NCBI RefSeq assembly: GCF_949987515.2
Contig: NW_027192659.1
Span: forward strand, 1,054,001-1,118,000
Length of the DNA: 64,000 bases
Reading direction: 5' to 3'
DNA from: Delphinus delphis
Taxonomy: Eukaryota; Chordata; Mammalia; Artiodactyla; Delphinidae
The position numbers and the translations under genes were made by a program. Shown here one piece after another: positions 47,384 through 60,018 of this stretch; positions within the stretch are counted from its first letter, which is position 1; each line of letters begins with the position of its first letter. The notes below the pieces were generated by a model that did no database searches, was not told the DNA's origin, and saw only the letters and a list, made by a program, of their open reading frames with translations.

Positions 47384-48962
47384 GAATGTTGCACCCGAGT
47401 ACCAGGGGAGGAAAACTGAGACATATTTGAACACGTCTCCCGATCACATGGTTGATCATACTGTAGGTTCAATATGCATGTTTTAGCTGAAGGAAGAATA
47501 CCTTAAACCTGGGTAGTTGAAACCCGTGGAATGGGTACCATGCAATATGACTTCAAAGGGTCTTCATTTGCTCACGAACCTCTCCAATCCTATCACTGCT
47601 GCGTTTATGCCCCTGTACACATGCTTGATTCTCTTTCGGAGACATAGCAATCCATAGGTTTTAAGATACTTACTAGTCAGGTACATTCTTAGGCGTTTTA
47701 TATGCGGTGTTGAGTCCATTTCGTTGAGCAAGGAGTAGCTCTTGTCTATTCCATATTTGGCTTAAGGAACTTTATCTGTGCTCATTTCAATCTCTGGTTT
47801 TATGCAGCACCACAACTCACCTTTACCCTTAAGCAAGCATAAGTTGGTTTTCTAAATTTGAGACCCTGTTCTGTTCTGTAATTCAGTTCCTGTGTAGCCA
47901 AGTTTACATTCCGTGTATTACTGATATGTTATGATGTTTCTTTTTCTGTGTGACTTATTTCAGTTAGAATCATCATACCTGAGTCCACTCATTGTGCTGC
48001 TAAAGGCCTGATGACATAGATTTCATTGCTGAGTGATATTGCTTTGTAAGTAAATACCACAACTTCTTTATCCATTTTTCACTTTCTGCTATGTTGAACT
48101 TGTACTGTAAACGAGGTTCTTGTAAACAGAGGCGTCCCAAACTTTGGGGTGGCTGTGTCTTTTTGATTTTAATTTCCCTAAGCTATAGGACCATAAGTGG
48201 CAGTGCCCTAGGCTCTGTTGCTTTGTTTTTTAGATGTTTCAGGAAGCACCATACACTTCTCCCGAGTGTCTGTTGGCAATTTACATCCCCCCCATCAGCA
48301 TAACAAGGCTCCCAGTTCTCCATGGCCTGTCCTGCCTTTCTGGATTTTACACTTTTTTCAGATGGCCCTTTTGACCGGGGGGAAGTGAGACTTCATTGTA
48401 GTGCAGATTTCCTTTGCAAGCTTGCTTGGTTGGCCAAAAAGGGCGTATGCGTTTTTTCCTGAATATATTCAGGAAAAAACGCATACGCCCTTTTTGGCCA
48501 AGTGCATCATTGTGGACGTTCTGCCTCTTTTCCTATGCTTTCAATGCAATTCCAGTCTACCTCCTGAAATCAGTTTCCTGCAATTCTGCCCCGCTTTCAA
48601 GTCCTCTTGGCAGCCTTACTTCAGTCTATTTTTGGACAATAGCTGTCATTTATAACTCTGCAGGTTTGTGAATTACAGTGCCCCTGAGCTCCTTTCTTCA
48701 ACTCGCTTTCTTGTGACCTGGCCGCAACACCGCAGGATGGCTTCAGGCCCTAATCTGGTTCCGGCACGGCACGCTGAGCCTCTGGTTATTTCCTGTTCCT
48801 GGTGGGAAATGAGAGTTAAATTTGCCCGTCCAGACACCTCCAGCTAGTCTCTCATTGGTTCTCGCTATTCCTGTTCATCTTCCGCAGAAATTGCAAACTG
48901 GGCCAAACAGGAGATTAAAGGCGCTGACTCTCCAAGTGGGGAGAGTGTTAGTAAAGCGTCTG
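47384..48962. repeat. Satellite monomer 31 (class I/II mosaic)
   Basis: Length 1,579 bp. Palindrome 48430-48501, perfect. Class I 'tattgctttgtaag' then 'ctgctatgttgaac', followed by class II 'gaggcgtccc'. Private: 'ggttcaatatgc', 'gatatgttatg', 'aggaagcacc', 'catcccccccatc'. Confidence 0.95.
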
Positions 48963-50542
48963 GAATGTTGCACCCGAGTACCAGGGGAGGAAAACTGAGA
49001 CATATTTGAACACGTCTCCCGATCACATGGTTGATCATACTCTGGGTTCCACATGCATGTTTTAGCTGAAGGAAGAATACCTAAAACCTGGGTAGTTGAA
49101 ACCCGTGGAATGGGTACCATGCAATAAGACTTCAAAGGGTCTTCATTTGCTCACCGAACCTCTCCAATCCTATCACTGCTGCGTTTATGCCCCTGTACAC
49201 ATGCTTGATTCTCTTTCGGAGACATAGCAATCCATAGGTTTTAAGATACTTACTAGTCAGGTACATTCTTAGGCGTTTAATATGCGGTGTTGAGTCCATT
49301 TCGTTGAGCAAGGAGTAGCTCTTGTCTATTCCATATTTGGCTTAAGGAACTTTATCTGTGCTCATTTCAATCTCTGGTTTTATGCAGCAACCCAACTCAC
49401 CTTTCCCCTTAAGCAAGCATAAGTTGGTTTTCTAAATTTGAGAACCTGTTCTGTTTTGGAATTCAGTTCCTGTGTAGCCAAGTTTACATTCCGTGTATTA
49501 GTGATATCTTATGATGTTTCTTTTTCTGTGTGACTTATTTCAGTTAGAATCATCGTACCTGAATCTACTCATTATGCTGCTACGGGCCTGATGACATAGA
49601 TTTCATTGCTGAGTGATATTGCATTGTACGTAAGTACCACAAGTTCTTTATCCATTTTTCACTTTCTGTGATATTGAACTTGTACGGTAAACGAGGTTCT
49701 TGTAAACAGAGGCGTCCCAAACTTTGGGGTGGCTGTGTCTTTTTGATTTTAATTTCCCTAAGCTATAGGACCATAAGTGGAAGTGCCCTAGGCTCTGTTG
49801 CTTTGTTTTTTAGATGTTTCAGGAAACACCATACACTTCTCCCAAGTGTCTGTTGGCAATTTACATCCCGCCCATCAGCATAACAAGGCTCCCAGTTCTC
49901 CATGGCCTGTCCTGCCTTTCTGGATTTTACACTTTTTTCAGATGGCCCTTTTGACCGGGGGGAAGTGAGACTTCATTGTAGTGCAGATTTCCTTTGCAAG
50001 TTTGCTTGGTTGGCCAAAAAGGGCGTATGCGTTTTTTCCTGAATATATTCAGGAAAAAACGCATACGCCCTTTTTGGCCAAGTGCATCATTGTGGACGTT
50101 CTGCCTCTTTTCCTATGCTTTCAATGCAATTCCAGTCTACCTCCTGAAATCGGTTTCCTGCAATTCTGCCCCGCTTTCAAGTCCTCTTGGCAGCCTTACT
50201 TCAGTCTATTTTTGGACGATAGCTGTCATTTATAACTCTGCAGGTTTGTGAATTACAGTGCCCCTGAGCTCCTTTCTTCAACTCGCTTTCTTTTGAGCTG
50301 GCCGCAACACCGCAGGATGGCTTCAGGCCCTAATCTGGTTCCGGCACGACACGCTGAGCCTTTGGTTAATTCCTCTTCCTGGTGGGAAATGAGAGTTAAA
50401 TTTGCCCATCCAGACACCTCCAGCTAGTCTCTCATTGGTTCTCGCTATTCCTGTTCATCTTCCACAGAAATTGCAGACTGGGCCAAACAGGAGGTTAAAG
50501 GGACTGACTCTCCAAGTCGGGAGAGTGTTAGTAAAGCGTCTG
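48963..50542. repeat. Satellite monomer 32 (class II)
   Basis: Length 1,580 bp. Palindrome 50010-50081, perfect. First monomer with the 'cttttgagctgg' variant (50290 region) that recurs in monomers 34 and 37. 'ttttggaattcag' near 49453 is shared with 37 and 39. Confidence 0.95.
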
Positions 50543-52121
50543 GAATGTTGCACCCGAGTACCAGGGTACGAAAACTGAGACATATTTGAACACGTCTCCC
50601 GATCACATGGTTGATCATACTCTGGGTTCCACATGCATGTTTTAGCTGAAGGAAGAATACCTAAAACCTGGGTAGTTGAAACCCGTGGAATGGGTACCAT
50701 GCAATATGACTTCAAAGGGTCTTCATTTGCTCACCGAACATCTCCAATCCTATCACTGCTGCGTTTATGCCCCTGTACACATGCTTGATTCTCTTTCGGA
50801 GACATAGCAATCCATAGGTTTTAAGATACTTACTAGTCAGGTACATTCTTAGGCGTTTAATATGCAGTGTTGAGTCCATTTCGTTGAGCAAGGAGTAGCT
50901 CTTGTCTATTCCATATTTGGCTTAAGGAACTTTATCTGTGCTCATTTCAATCTCTGGTTTTATGCAGCACCCCAACTCACCTTTCCCCTTAAGCAAGCAT
51001 AAGTTTATTTTCTAAATTTGAGAACCTGTTCTGTTCTGTAATTCAGTTCCTGTGTAGCCAAGTTTACATTCCGTGTATTACAGATATCTTATGATGTTTC
51101 TTTTTCTGTGTGATTATTTCAGTTAGAATCAACGTACCTGAATCCACTCATGATGCTGCTATGGGCCTGATGACATAGATTTCATTGCTGAGTGATACTG
51201 CATTGTACGTAAGTACCACAAGTTCTTTATCCATTTTTCACTTTCTGTGATATTGAACTTGTACGGTAAACGAGGTTCTTGTAAACAGAGGCGTCCCAAA
51301 CTTTGGGGTGGCTGTGTCTTTTTGATTTTAATTTCCCTAAGCTATAGGACCATAAGTGGCAGTGCCCTAGGCTCTGTTGCTTTGTTTTTTAGATGTTTCA
51401 GGAAACACCATACACTTCTCCCGAGTGGTTGTTGGCAATTTACATCCCGCCCATCAGCATAACAAGGCTCCCAGTTCTCCATGGCCTGTCCTGCCTTTCT
51501 GGATTTTACACTTTTTTCAGATGGCCCTTTTGACCGGGGGGAAGTGAGACTTCATTGTAGTGCAGATTTCCTTTGCAAGCTTGCTTGGTTGGCCAAAAAG
51601 TGCGTATGCGTTTTTTCCTGAATATATTCAGGAAAAAACGCATACGCCCTTTTTGGCCAAGTGCATCATTGTGGACGTTCTGCCTCTTTTCCTATGCTTT
51701 CAATGCAATTCCAGTCTACCTCCTGAAATCGGTTTCCTGCAATTCTGCCCCGCTTTCAAGTCCTCTTGGCAGCCTTACTTCAGTCTATTTTTGGACGATA
51801 GCTGTCATTTATAACTCTGCAGGTTTGTGAATTACAGTGCCCCTGAGCTCCTTTCTTCAACTCGCTTTCTTGTGAGCTGGCCGCAACACCGCAGGATGGC
51901 TTCAGGCCCTAATCTGATTCTGGCACGGCACGCTGAGCCTTTGGTTATTTCCTCTTCCTGGTGGGAAATGAGAGTTAAATTTGCCCGTCCAGACACCTCC
52001 AGCTAGCCTCTCATTGGTTCTCGCTATTCCTGTTCATCTTCCACAGAAATTGCAAACTGGGCCAAACAGGAGGTTAAAGGGACTGACTCTCCAACTGGGG
52101 AGAGTGTTAGTAAAGCGTCTG
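50543..52121. repeat. Satellite monomer 33 (class II)
   Basis: Length 1,579 bp. Palindrome 51589-51660 with 'aagtgcgt' in the left arm only, so one pair is broken. Private one-base loss in 'gtgtgattatttc' near 51109; 'tcaacgtacc' near 51129. Confidence 0.95.
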
Positions 52122-53700
52122 GAATGTTGCACCCGAGTACCAGGGTACGAAAACTGAGTCATATTTGAACACGTCTCCCGATCACATGGTTGATCATACT
52201 CTGGGTTCCACATGCATGTTTTAGCTGAAGGAAGAATACCTAAAACCTGGGTAGTTGAAACCCGTGGAATGGGTACCATGCAATATGACTTCAAAGGGTC
52301 TTCATTTGCTCACCGAACCTCTCCAATCCTATCACTGCTGCGTTTATGACCCTGTACACATGCTTGATTCTCTTTCGGAGACATAGCAATCCATAGGTTT
52401 TAAGATACTTACAAGTCAGTTACATTCTTAGGCGTTTAATATGCGGTGTTGAGTCCATTTCGTTGAGCAAGGAGTAGCTCTTGTCTATTCCATATTTGGC
52501 TTAAGGAACTTTATCTGTGCTCAGTTCAATCTCTGGTTTTATGCAGCACCCCAACTCACCTTTACCCTTAAGCAAGCATAAGTTGTTTTTCTAAATTTGA
52601 GATCCTGTTCTGTTCTGTAATTCAGTTCCTGTGTAGCCAAGGTTCCATTCCGTGTATTACTGATATCTTATGATGTTTCTTTTTCTGTGTGACTTTTTTC
52701 AGTTAGAATCATCATACCTGAATCCACTCATTGTGCTGCTAAGGGCCTGATGACATAGATTTCATTGCTGAGTGATATTGCTTTGTAAGTGAATACCACA
52801 ACTTCTTTATCCATTTTTCACTTTCTGCGATGTTGAACTTGTACTGTAAACGAGGTTCTTGTAAACAGAGGCGTCCCAAACTTTGGGGTGGCTGTGTCTT
52901 TTTTATTTTGATTTCCCTAAGCTATAGGACCATAAGTGGCAGTGCCCTAGGCTCTGGTGATTTGTTTTTTAGATGTTTCAGGAAACACCATACACTTCTC
53001 CCGAGTGTCTGTTGGCAATTTACATCCCGCCCATCAGCATAACAAGGCTCCCAGTTCTCCATGGCCTGTCCTGCCTTTCTGGATTTTACACTTTTTTCAG
53101 ATGGCCCTTTTGACCGGGGGGAAGTGAGACTTCATTGTAGTGCAGATTTCCTTTGCAAGCTTGCTTGGTTGGCCAAAAAGGGCGTATGCGTTTTTTCCTG
53201 AATATATTCAGGAAAAAACGCATACGGCCTTTTTGGCTGAGTGCATCATTGTGGACGTTCTGCCTCTTTTCCTATGCTTTCAATGCAATTCCAGTCTACC
53301 TCCTGAAATCGGTTTCCTGCAATTCTGCCCCGCTTTCAAGTCCTCTTGGCAGCCTTACTTCAGTCTATTTTTGGACGATAGCTGTCATTTATAACTCTGC
53401 AGGTTTGTGAATTACAGTGCCCCTGAGCTCCTTTCTTCAACTCGCTTTCTTTTGAGCTGGCCACAACACCGCAGGATGGCTTCAGGCCCTAATCTGGTTC
53501 CGGCACGGCACGCTGAGCCTTTGGTTAATTCCTCTTCCTGGTGGAAAATGAGAGTTAAATTTGCCGTTCAGATACCTCCAGCTAGCCTCTCATTGGTTCT
53601 CGCTATTCCTGTTCATCTTCCGCAGAAATTGCAAACTGGGCCAAACAGGAGGTTAAAGGGACTGACTCTCCAAGTCGGGAGAGTGTTAGTAAACCGTCTG
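52122..53700. repeat. Satellite monomer 34 (class I/II mosaic)
   Basis: Length 1,579 bp. Palindrome 53169-53240 has the most decayed right arm in the window. Class I upstream, class II 'gaggcgtccc' downstream. Private: 'cttttttattttg', 'gctctggtgattt', 'tttgccgttcag' (one-base loss), 'aaaccgtctgg'. Confidence 0.95.
53169..53240. mobile_element. Most eroded palindrome (monomer 34)
   Basis: The left arm is the common form. The right arm ends 'catacggcctttttggctga' and so differs at three positions from perfect pairing, two of them in the terminal six bases. Confidence 0.85.
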
Positions 53701-55280
53701 GAATGTTGCACCCGAGTACCAGGGTACGAAAACTGAGACATATTTGAACACGTCTCCCGATCACATGGTTGATCATACTCTAGGTTCCACATGCATGTTT
53801 TAGCTGAAGGAAGAATACCTTAAACCTGGGTAGTTGAAACCCGTGGAATGGGTACCATGCAATATGACTTCAAAGGGTCTTCATTTGCTCACCGAACCTC
53901 TCCAATCCTATCACTGCTGCGTTTATGCCCCTGTACACATGCTTGATTCTCTTTCAGAGACATAGCAATCCATAGGTTTTAAGATACTTACTAGTCAGGT
54001 ACATTCTTAGGCGTTTAATATGCGGTGTTGAGTCCATTTCGTTGAGCAAGGAGTAGCTCTTGTCTATTCCATATTTGACTTAAGGAACTTTATCTGTGCT
54101 CATTTCAATCTCTGGTTTTATGCAGCACCCCAATTCACATTTACCCTTAAGCAAGCATAAGTTGGTTTTCTAAATTTGAGACCCTGTTCTGTTCTGTAAT
54201 TCAGTTCCTGTGTAGCCAAGTTTACATTCCGTGTATTAGTGATATCTTATGATGTTTCTTTTTCTGTGTCACTTACTTCAGTTAGAATCATCATACCTGA
54301 ATCCACTCATTGTGCTGCTAAGGGCCTGATGACACAGATTTCATTGCTGAGTGATATTGCTTTGTAAGTAAATACCACAACTTCTTTATCCATTTTTCAC
54401 TTTCTGCGATGTTGAACTTGTACTGTAAACGAGGTTCTTGTAAACAGAGCCGTTCCAAACTTTGGGGTGGCTGTGTCTTTTTGATTTTAATTTTCCTAAG
54501 CTATAGGACCATAAGTGGAAGTGCCCTAGGCTCTGTTGATTTGTTTTTTAGATGTTTCAGGAAACACCATACACTTCTCCCGAGTGGTTGTTGGCAATTT
54601 ACATCCCGCCCATCAGCATAACAAGGCTCCCAGTTCTCCATGGCCTGTCCTGCCTTTCTGGATTTTACACTTTTTTCAGATGGCCCTTTTGACCGGGGGG
54701 AAGTGAGACTTCATTGTAGTGCAGATTTCCTTTGCAAGCTTGCTTGGTTGGCCAAAAAGGGCGTATGCATTTTTTCCTGAATATATTCAGGAAAAAACGC
54801 ATACGCCCTTTTTGGCCAAGTGCATCATTGTGGACGTTCTGCCTCTTTTCCTATGCTTTCAATGCAATTCCAGTCTACCTCCTGAAATCGGTTTCCTGCA
54901 ATTCTGCCCCGCTTTCAAGTCCTCTTGGCAGCCTTACTTCAGTCTATTTTTGGACGATAGCTGTCATTTATAACTCTGCAGGTTTGTGAATTACAGTGCC
55001 CCTGAGCTCCTTTCTTCAACTCGCTTTCTTGTGAGCTGGCCGCAACAACGCAGGATGGCTTCAGGCCCTAATCTGGTTCCGGCACGGCACACTGAGCCTT
55101 TGGTTATTTCCTCTTCCTGGTGGGAAATGAGAGTTAAATTTGCCCGTCCAGACACCTCCAGCTAGCCTCTCATTGGTTCTCGCTATTCCTGTTCATCTTC
55201 CGCAGAAATTGCAAACTGTGCCAAACAGGAGGTTAAAGGGACTGACTCTCCAAGTGGGGAGAGTGTTAGTAAAGCGTCTG
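53701..55280. repeat. Satellite monomer 35 (class I)
   Basis: Length 1,580 bp. Palindrome 54748-54819 with a left-arm CpG to CpA change (tatgcatttt). Private: 'gtcacttacttcag', 'aattttcctaag', 'aacaacgcagg'. The 'caattcacattta' variant is shared with monomer 37. Confidence 0.95.
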
Positions 55281-56859
55281 GAATGTTGCACCCGAGTACC
55301 AGGGGAGGAAAACTGAGACATATTTGAACACGTCTCCCGTTCACATGGTTGATCATACTTGGGTTCCATATGCATGTTTTAGCTGAAGGAAGAATACCTA
55401 AAACCTGGGTAGTTGAAACCCGTGGAATGGGTACCATGCAATATGACTTCAAAGGGTCTTCATTTGCTCACCGAACCTCTCCAATCCTATCACTGCTGCG
55501 TTTATGCCCCTGTACACATGCTTGATTCTCTTTCGGAGACATAGCAATCCATAGGTTTTAAGATACTTACTAGTCAGGTACATTCTTAGGCGTTTAATAT
55601 GCGGTGTTGAGTCCATTTCTTTGAGCAAGGAGTAGCTCTTGTCTATTCCATATTTGGCTTAAGGAACTTTATCTGTGCTCATTTCAATCTCTGGTTTTAT
55701 GCAGCACCCCAACTCACCTTTCCCCTTAAGCAAGCATAAGTTGGTTTTCTAAATTTGAGACCCTGTTCTGTTCTGTAATTCAGTACCTGTGTAGCCAAGT
55801 TTACATTCCGTGTATTAGTGATATCTTATGATGTTTCTTTTTCTGTGTGACTTATTTCAGTTAGAATCATCATACCTGAATCCACTCATTGTGCTGCTAA
55901 AGGCCTGATGACACAGATTTCATTGCTGAGTGATATTGCTTTGTAAGTAAATACCACAACTTCTTTATCCATTGTTCACTTTCTGCGATGTTGAACTTGT
56001 ACTGTAAACGAGGTTCTTGTAAACAGAGCCGTCCCAAACTTTGGGGTGGCTGTGTCTTTTTGATTTTAATTTCCCTAAGCTATAGGACCATAAGTGGAAG
56101 TGCCCTAGGTTCTGTTGCTTTGTTTTTTAGATGTTTCAGGAAACACCATACACTTCTCCGGAGTGGTTGTTGGCAATTTACATCCCGCCCATCAGCATAA
56201 CAAGGCTCCCAGTTCTCCATGGCCTGTCCTGCCTTTCTGGATTTTACACTTTTTTCAGATGGCCCTTTTGACCAGGGGGAAGTGAGACTTCATTGTAGTG
56301 CAGATTTCCTTTGCAAGCTTGCTTGGTTGGCCAAAAAGGGCGTATGCGTTTTTTCCTGAATATATTCAGGAAAAAACGCATACGCCCTTTTTGGCCAAGT
56401 GCATCATTGTGGACGTTCTGCCTCTTTTCCTATGCTTTCAATGCAATTCCAGTCTACCTCCTGAAATCGGTTTCCTGCAATTCTGCCCCGCTTTCAAGTC
56501 CTCTTGGCAGCCTTACTTCAGTATATTTTTGGACGATAGCTGTCATTTATAACTCTGCAGGTTTGTGAATTACAGTGCCCCTGCGCTCCTTTCTTCAACT
56601 CGCTTTCTTGTGAGCTGGCCGCAACACCGCAGGATGACTTCAGGCCCTAATCTGGTTCCGGTACGGCACGATGAGCCTTTGGTTATTTCCTCTTCCTGTT
56701 GGGAAATGAGAGTTAAATTTGCCCGCCCAGACACCTCCAGCTAACCTCTCATTGGTTCTCGCTATTCCTATTCATCTTCCGCAGAAATTGCAAACTGGGC
56801 CAAACAGGAGGTTAAAGGCGCTGACTCTCCAAGTGGGGAGAGTGTTAGTAAAGCGTCTG
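55281..56859. repeat. Satellite monomer 36 (class I)
   Basis: Length 1,579 bp. Palindrome 56327-56398, perfect. 'cattgttcac' and 'ctccggagtgg' are shared with monomer 38; 'cagtacctgtg' and 'ctgttgggaaatg' are private. Confidence 0.95.
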
Positions 56860-58439
56860 GAATGTTGCACCCGAGTACCAGGGGAGTTAAACTGAGACAT
56901 ATTTGAACACGTCTCCCGATCACATGGTTGATCATACTCTGGGTTCCACATGCATGTTTTAGCTGAAGGAAGAATACCTAAAACCTGGGTAGTTGAAACC
57001 CGTGGAATGGGTACCATGCAATATGACTTCAAAGGGTCTTCATTTGCTCACTGAACCTCTCCAATCCTATCACTGCTGCGTTTATGCCCCTGTACACATG
57101 CTTGATTCTCTTTCGGAGACATAGCAATCCATAGGTTTTAAGATACTTACTTGTCAGGTACATTCTTAGGCGTTTAATATGCGGTGTTGAGTCCATTTCG
57201 TTGAGCAAGGAGTAGCTCTTGTCTATTCCATATTTGGCTTAAGGAACTTTATCTGTGCTCATTTCAATCTCTGGTTTTATGCAGCAACCCAATTCACATT
57301 TACCCTTAAGCAAGCATAAGTTGGTTTTCTAAATTTGAGAACCTGTTCTGTTTTGGAATTCAGTTCCTGTGTACCCAAGTTTACATTCCGTGTATTAGTG
57401 ATATCTTATGATGTTTCTTTTTCTGTGTGACTTATTTCAGTTAGAATCATCGTACCTGAATCTACTCATTATGCTGCTACGGGCCTGATGACATAGATTT
57501 CATTGCTGAGTGATACTGCATTGTACGTAAGTACCACAAGTTCTTTATCCATTTTTCACTTTCTGCGATGTTGAACTTGTACTGTAAACGAGGTTCTTGT
57601 AAACAGAGCCGTTCCAAACTTTGGGGTGGCTGTGTCTTTTTTATTTTAATTTCCCTAAGCTATAGGACCATAAGTGGAAGTGCCCTAGGCTCTGTTGCTT
57701 TGTTTTTTAGATGTTTCAGGAAACACCATACACTTCTCCCGAGTGGTTGTTGGCAATTTACATCCCGCCCATCAGCATAACAAGATTCCCAGTTCTCCAT
57801 GGCCTGTCCTGCCTTTCTGGATTTTACACTTTTTTCAGATGGCCCTTTTGACCGGGGGGAAGTGAGACTTCATTGTAGTGCAGATTTCCTTTGCAAGCTT
57901 GCTTGGTTGGCCAAAAAGGGCGTATGCGTTTTTTCCTGAATATATTCAGGAAAAAACGCATACGCCCTTTTTGGCCAAGTGCATCATTGTGGACGTTCTG
58001 CCTCTTTTCCTATGCTTTCAATGCAATTCCAGTCTACCTTCTGCAATCGGTTTCCTGCAATTCTGCCCCGCTTTCAAGTCCTCTTGGCAGCCTTACTTCA
58101 GTCTATTTTTGGACGATAGCTGTCATTTATAACTCTGCAGGTTTGTGAATTACAGTGCCCCTGAGCTCCTTTCTTCAACTCGCTTTCTTTTGAGCTGGCC
58201 GCAACACCGCAGGATGGCTTCAGGCCCTAATCTGGTTCCGGTACGGCACGCTGAGCCTTTGGTTATTTCCTCTTCCTGGTGGGAAATGAGTGTTAAATTT
58301 GCCCGTCCAGACACCTCCAGCTAGCCTCTCATTGGTTCTCGCTATTCCTGTTCATCTTCCACAGAAATTGCAAACTGGGCCAAACAGGAGGTTAAAGGCG
58401 CTGACTCTCCAAGTGGGGAGAGTGTTAGTAAAGCGTCTG
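56860..58439. repeat. Satellite monomer 37 (class II/I mosaic)
   Basis: Length 1,580 bp. Palindrome 57907-57978, perfect. Class II marker at 57512-57528, then class I 'gatgttgaac' and 'gagccgttcc', so the class switches within about 50 bp. Private: 'ccaggggagttaaac', 'caagattccc', 'ttctgcaatcgg'. Confidence 0.95.
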
Positions 58440-60018
58440 GAATGTTGCACCCGAGTACCAGGGTACGAAAACTGAGACATATTTGAACACGTCTCCCGTT
58501 CACATGGTTGATCATACTTGGGTTCCACATGCATGTTTTAGCTGAAGGAAGAATACCTTAAACCTGGAGAGTTGAGACCCGTGTAATGGGTACCATGCAA
58601 TATGACTTCAATTGGTCTTCATTTGCTCACCGAACCTCTCCAATCCTATCACTGCTGCGTTTATGCCCCTGTACACATGCTTGATTCTCTTTTGGAGACA
58701 TAGCAATCCATAGGTTTTACGATACTTACTAGTCAGGTACATTCTTAGGCGTTTAATATGCGGTGTTGAGTCCATTTCGTTGAGCAAGGAGTAGCTCTTG
58801 TCTATTCCATATTTGACTTAAGGAACTTTATCTGTGCTCATTTCAATCTCTGGTTTTATGCAGCACCCCAACTCACCTTTACCCTTAAGCAAGCATAAGT
58901 TGGTTTTCTAAATTTGAGACCCTGTTCTGTTCTGTAATTCAGTTCCTGTGTAGCCAAGTTTACATTCCGTGTATTACTGATATCTTATGATGTTTCTTTT
59001 TCTGTGTGACTTATTTCAGTTAGAATCATCATACGTGAATCCACTCATTGTTCTGCTAAGGGCCTGATGACACAGATTTCATTGCTGAGTGATATTGCTT
59101 TGTAAGTAAATACCACAACTTCTTTATCCATTGTTCACTTTCTGCGATGTTGAACTTGTACTGTAAACGAGGTTCTTGTAAACAGAGCCGTTCCAAACTT
59201 TGGGGTGGCTGTGTCTTTTTGATTTTAATTTCCCTAAGCTATAGGACCATAAGTGGAAGTGCCCTAGGTTCTGTTGCTTTGTTTTTTAGATGTTTCAGGA
59301 AACACCATACACTTCTCCGGAGTGGTTGTTGGCAATTTACATCCCGCCCATCAGCATAACAAGGCTCCCAGTTCTCCATGGCCTGTCCTGCCTTTCTGGA
59401 TTTTACACTTTTTTCAGATGGCCCTTTTGACCGGGGGGAAGTGAGACTTCATTGTAGTGCAGATTTCCTTTGCAAGCTTGCTTGGTTGGCCAAAAAGGGC
59501 GTATGCGTTTTTTCCTGAATATATTCAGGAAAAAACGCATACGCCCTTTTTGGCCAAGTGCATCATTGTGGACGTTCTGCCTCTTTTCCTATGCTTTCAA
59601 TGCAATTCCAGTCTACCTCCTGAAATCGGTTTCCTGCAATTCTGCCCCGCTTTCAAGTCCTCTTGGCAGCCTTACTTCAGTCTATTTTTGGACGATAGCT
59701 GTCATTTATAACTCTGCAGGTTTGTGAATTACAGTGCCCCTGCGCTCCTTTCTTCAACTCGGTTTCTTTAGAGCTGGCCGCAACACCGCAGGATGGCTTC
59801 AGGCCCTAATCTGGTTCCGGTACGGCACGCTGAGCCTTTGGTTAATTCCTCTTCCTGGTGGGAAATGAGAGTTAAATTTGCCCGTCCAGACACCTCCAGC
59901 TAGCCTCTCATTGGTTCTCGCTATTCCTGTTCATCTTCCACAGAAATTGCAAACTGGGCCAAACAGGAGGTTAAAGGGACTGACTCTCCAACTGGGGAGA
60001 GTGTTAGTAAAGCGTCTG
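58440..60018. repeat. Satellite monomer 38 (class I)
   Basis: Length 1,579 bp. Palindrome 59486-59557, perfect. Private: 'cttcaattggtc', 'ttttacgatac', 'atacgtgaatcc', 'ctcggtttctttagagctgg'. Confidence 0.95.
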
